Part shown: positions 60,198 through 64,000 of the stretch, piece by piece
Layout of the letters: each line of letters starts with the position of its first letter
Position numbering within the stretch: the stretch's first letter is position 1
Assembly (NCBI RefSeq): GCF_932526225.1
Contig: NC_064037.1
Location: forward strand, 5,661,703 to 5,725,702
From: Nematostella vectensis
Taxonomy: Eukaryota; Cnidaria; Anthozoa; Actiniaria; Edwardsiidae
Length of the DNA stretch: 64,000 bases
Direction of reading: 5' to 3'
Position numbers and translations under genes: made by a program
The notes under the pieces: generated by a model
Databases searched by the model: none
Told to the model about the DNA's origin: nothing
What the model saw: only the letters and a program-made list of their open reading frames with translations

Positions 60198-62280
60198 CTT
60201 TTTGTTATGTTTGGGACTCTTGTAGTACTTTCCCGAGGAGAAATGTTTTTTCTTTCCCTTCACAACTTTACTAAAATCTCCCACTAACGAAATTCTCTCA
60301 GGGTAAAAACATTTGGGAATACGATATATAGCCTTCCTATTGCATTGATTTACTTCAAGACTTCCGTTAGAACAGAAAATTTGATTTCATTTTGCTGTGA
60401 TTTACTCCAAGACTTTCACTGTAACAGACGATTAGAGAGACGAGAGCTAGGCAAAATAATTAACTTTCCTTCTGCTGTGGCTTCTATTAGAATATTGCGA
60501 GAGCTAGGCTAAATCGCCCATTTTCCGTCTGCGGCCATGGTTTATTATCTCCTATTTAAAGATTAGAGGAGAGACGAGAGCTAGGCTTAAATAACAATGT
60601 CTCTCTTTTGCCATGGTTTAATCCAAGAGTTCCATAAGAAAATAAGAGACGCTAAGTTTAAGGAGTCCTACATGAATTTAATGGATCTTTTTGCCACTTG
60701 CTTAACATATTGGCAAAACCAAATTATTGAGTTTCTGTCATAGTCAACCCCCCCCCCCTCCCCCCACGGGTGCCTTAGAACTCAATGCGCAAACTAGATG
60801 CGCAATTAATAACATAGCCCGGCCCTGTCGTCTAGAAGTCAAGGATAAAACAAGATTATCAGTGTTACTAAGTGTTTCTCGTTTAGATTTCACCTCAAAT
60901 ATCGCTTAGTTTGAAAGTAATCACGTTTTATCTGTCAATATCCAAACTTTCCTTGAGTAAAAATCTAAACTTTCCTTGAGTAAAAACTTTTAATTGTAAT
61001 TCCATCCTACTGTCAGAGGGACACTATGTATCACATGCAGTGGCCATTGTGTCTCAGTAGTGGGACGAAGGTGCTCCATTTTACCCTACCCACCCCGCCT
61101 TTTCTTTCTGAAATGCGCGCTGCTAATATCATTAATCACTGTGTAAATGAATCATACCTAGAAAATCACTGGAAGTATCGAAGCAGGGATTTGTGGTTTT
61201 CTCGCCCTCTGAAAGATTAATGTAACGGCTCAAAGAATATATTATGCCATCATAACCTCTGGCTATGTGTACGTCTCCCGTGGTGGATTAGGTCTCTCTG
61301 CCCCTTTCTCTTGTTTTTATAAACATATAGAAGTTGAAAGAATATATTTGGAACGGTTATTAAGAGGTATTATAGCACTCTGTCAACGGCGTTGCATTTC
61401 TATCCGCGGTTAGGCGCTTTCTTATTTGTAATCTGTTGCGGCTTTAATGGTTTTCTAAGGTTCTTATTCCTCAGTCAATACATAGGTGCTAAGGACGCCC
61501 CCGTCCTCAACAACGATACAATAACTACTTTGCTTGATACTAAAGTAGTCTTCGAGTTTAATTCAACTTGGAAAGCAATGGATATTAAATCGGTATACTG
61601 CGGAAGCGAGGAAACAATTTAATTGGATAAGTCTCAATAATACTTCATTAAAGCAATTAAAAAACTTGATGCTATCTTAGCATCGCATTCTCATGGCCAC
61701 GGAGACAGATTTAAAAGAAAAAAAGTATTGCATTAAGAGGAAAGGCTTTTAGCGAAAAGCACTTTCATGAGACAAAAACGCTTTTAGATGATCGCTCTTT
61801 CTCTCCATTTTGTCAAAATTAAACTTGAAGCAGAAATCGGAAATATTAAATCGCCATGAATGAAAAAATATGATTTCAGTAGAAAACTAATGTTGATTGA
61901 TTTTTTAAACGAGCTAAAATTGAAATATACGATAGGCTGTGGGTAACAGGTTTCCAAAAATAGCACAAAACAATGGTACATGTTATATCTGATTTTGCAT
62001 TCTACCGGTACTCCATGCTGTCTTGTTGGCCCCCACAAAACATATTGTGACCCGTATATCAAATTGACTGAACAGAAAAATCGATATCTATGAAGCAACA
62101 CCTCTAGCAAGGTCAAACTACACATTACCACTTGTTGTCATAGCAACACCTTGAAGCCGGTGTAGATTTTATAAGCCCTAAACATCAGAAAAGTGTCCGA
62201 CTGCGGTGGATAACCGCTGATCCGGATTGTGTTCTTGTGGTAGACAGCCCGTTACAAACGAACAGGCATCAGCTCCGCTA
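60198..62280. other. intergenic with diverged repeats
   Basis: No gene recognised. Four or five diverged copies of a unit of roughly 80-100 bp lie at about 60330-60650; shared words are GAGACGAGAGCTAGGC, CTGTGATTTACTCCAAGACT and GCCATGGTTTA. A 22-bp direct repeat (CTAAACTTTCCTTGAGTAAAAA-like) lies near 60940-60987. Confidence 0.4.
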
Positions 62281-62684
62281 ATGGCGCCGGCTCAAAAACA
62301 ATACCGTGTGGCAGAGATAGAAGTCGACGGAGATGCCGTATTCGCAGAGATACATGCCGACTATAGTCCTATCCAAGTTGTATCTCCTATATCCTCTGTC
62401 TCCCGACAGTCGGGTACAACTGGCAAAATCTTACCATTCACTGCACTTCTATGGACAATCGTCTCCCTCGTCTCGCACATAGCCGATGTGTTATCGGATG
62501 TTTACGTATCCGGAAAGTACTTTTTCGATCACAATTATTGGTGGTCCGGGTTTGCATTGGGTTTCGTGGTTATAGCCTCGCTTGTTATACAGATTTTCTC
62601 CGCCAAATGGTTTTACGATGATGGAAAAAGGCAGAACTGTGTGAATTACTTATTACATGTTCTTCAACTAGGGCCCTTTATAAG
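62281..62684 (+). CDS. XK-related protein, first coding exon (partial)
   Basis: From the ATG at 62281 (MAPAQKQYRVAEIEVDGD) the exon encodes a hydrophilic tail, then two membrane helices: LPFTALLWTIVSLVSHIADV (about residues 51-70) and WWSGFALGFVVIASLVIQIF (about 91-110). It ends FYDDGKRQNCVNYLLHVLQL with GPFIR at a phase-2 GTAAGC donor. D-V-x-S-D-V-Y-V followed by Y-W-W and H-x-L-Q-L-G-P resembles XK/XKR proteins, plasma-membrane phospholipid scramblases or their relatives, some activated by caspases. The remaining exons lie beyond the window. An acceptor-like TTGTGGTAG ending at 62251 suggests an upstream non-coding exon. Subfamily is not resolved. Confidence 0.78.
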
Positions 62685-64000
62685 GTAAGCAACCATACAT
62701 TTCTTCGCTCCTAGGATGTTCCTTTTATTATTTTAAAATGTATCACTTGTATCTTGCTCGGAAATTTTTCTATTCCCCGACCTTCGAAAGAGCGCGATTG
62801 AGAATTTTGTATACAAAAACTCTTTGTATTATTATAATTTTTTTATCGTAAGTACCGGTCCTGATAATTAACACTTCACGGTCTCGTACTGAACAATTCT
62901 GCCATACAATATTATTTTGCCTCGGGTTAGGAAAATTCCGCACTCATCTGTGATACGGTTCAAATCAGTTTTTAATTTCCAAGTACTTTAAGTGTTGTAT
63001 TTTATTACGGTGTGGTCTTCTCAAGAAGCCCAATTTGATGCCTATGGTTTGGTGGAAGTGGGCTGGCATGTATTTAACTTAATCCCGATTTTACCAACAC
63101 CAACTTTGCACCTTCCAGACTATTTGAAGGACGCTTCAAAATATACGCTGCCAAATCACCAGGAGTTGATTTAAAAATATCATTACCTTCTCAACTTAAT
63201 ATGTCTTAACTCATCACAGCCGTCAGGAATCAATAATACCTTTTCTTGTCACAAGAGAGTTATCGTTTATAGTCTTAAGTAAGTTTCCCTTAAGGCTAGT
63301 TTAATAGTCTTGTCTGAATCCGGTTTATTGTCAGTTTCAGCGTCTGATTCAAGGGCCTTGGTTCAAAAACTGCAAAATGCTACGTTTAATTATCTCGACT
63401 TGCATTTCCAAAACAAACCATATTTCTGACACTCAATTCATCAATCTGCACCTCATCCATGTATGTTTTTATAAGTGAATATCCTTTAGTGAGTGTGATT
63501 ATTTTAATTTGATCTTTCATGTATGGGAAAATTTCCTAATAACGGCTGGCTTGTTTGCGTTTCGGTGAAACTGTTCAAATAAGAAGTTTTTTTGATTTCT
63601 CTATCTCTCAGCTTTTAACGAACCGCGTCAAATATTGTGTATATACGATGTCGTAAAAATCCTATAGCCTCTTGTTTTTAGATAAGATTCAACGTCCAAT
63701 TAGATCGAACAAAATACCGTATTTAATTTCAAAGCCAAATTTAAATTTATCTAATAGTATCGTAAAAGTTATACATTCCCGCTAGGGAGTCCAAAAGACC
63801 GCACGAGTTTGAAATTGTATGTTCTCTTATTTATATAGTATTTTATTTCTATTTTTATTTAGCGTTTGAAATTCCGTTGCCTTTTACTTGTAAATTAAGA
63901 CTGCCCTAAAGTATCGTCTTCAGTAAAGCTGTCAACAAAAATAAAGGCATTTCGTGAATTATAATAAGAATTTTCGGGAATGACTGTGCTATTTTTGAAA
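62685..64000 (+). other. intron of the XK-related gene, no exon recognised
   Basis: AT-rich; no reading frame here resembles the second XK-related exon. I see no clear repeat. Confidence 0.4.

Noticed and set aside
61392-61622. 76-codon frame with a hydrophobic start
   Set aside because: No ATG start, no recognised motif, no splice context or homologue I know.
62992-63174. Candidate second exon of the XK-related gene
   Set aside because: It lacks XK-family motifs and a convincing acceptor in the needed phase.

Overview
The window is animal nuclear DNA, about 40% GC by eye, with many-exon genes using GT-AG introns and several small inverted-repeat elements. The gene set and proteins (TBCCD1, GGNBP2, gamma-glutamyltransferase, SLC16-type transporter, RasGEF, XK-related) indicate a metazoan. 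A cnidarian, probably an anthozoan, is my best guess, but no single marker proves it.

Layout. 1-4.4 kb (minus strand): two copies of the first coding exon of an SLC16-like transporter. 5.2-5.7 kb: a non-autonomous element with perfect 106-bp inverted repeats. 6.0-19.1 kb (plus): a complete 18-exon TBCCD1 gene. 21.1-28.6 kb (plus): GGNBP2 in 16 exons. 30.0-32.1 kb: a 2-kb inverted-repeat element carrying a 21-bp minisatellite. 32.1-35.0 kb (minus): a decayed last exon of a GGT paralogue followed by a 30-bp minisatellite. 35.8-52.9 kb (plus): a complete gamma-glutamyltransferase gene, 9 exons with two alternative first exons. 54.6-60.2 kb (plus): a RasGEF-domain protein with three internal amino-acid repeat blocks. 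62.3 kb to the edge (plus): the first coding exon of an XK-related protein.

The unusual feature is where the tandem repeats sit. Roughly 18 kb is tandem array, and most arrays begin exactly at, or contain, an exon-intron boundary. In GGT intron 7 a 33-bp unit made of the last 20 coding bases plus the first 13 intron bases, including the GTAAGT donor, is repeated about 290 times. The RasGEF first intron repeats the last 21 coding bases plus GTGAGT about 12 times. GGT intron 8 repeats its exon end three times, and at the equivalent place in the truncated paralogue there is a 90-copy array. TBCCD1 introns 5, 6 and 12 and GGT intron 2 start their arrays at or within a few bases of intron position +1. 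TBCCD1 intron 13 shows the mirror image, with repeated 3' splice acceptors, and the TBCCD1 stop codon lies in a duplicated 34-bp unit. I consider this recurrent amplification of gene boundaries the candidate undescribed phenomenon here.

The genes are unrelated housekeeping or signalling genes and do not form a pathway. Splice junctions were chosen by reading frame, phase and recalled family similarity, without alignment software.
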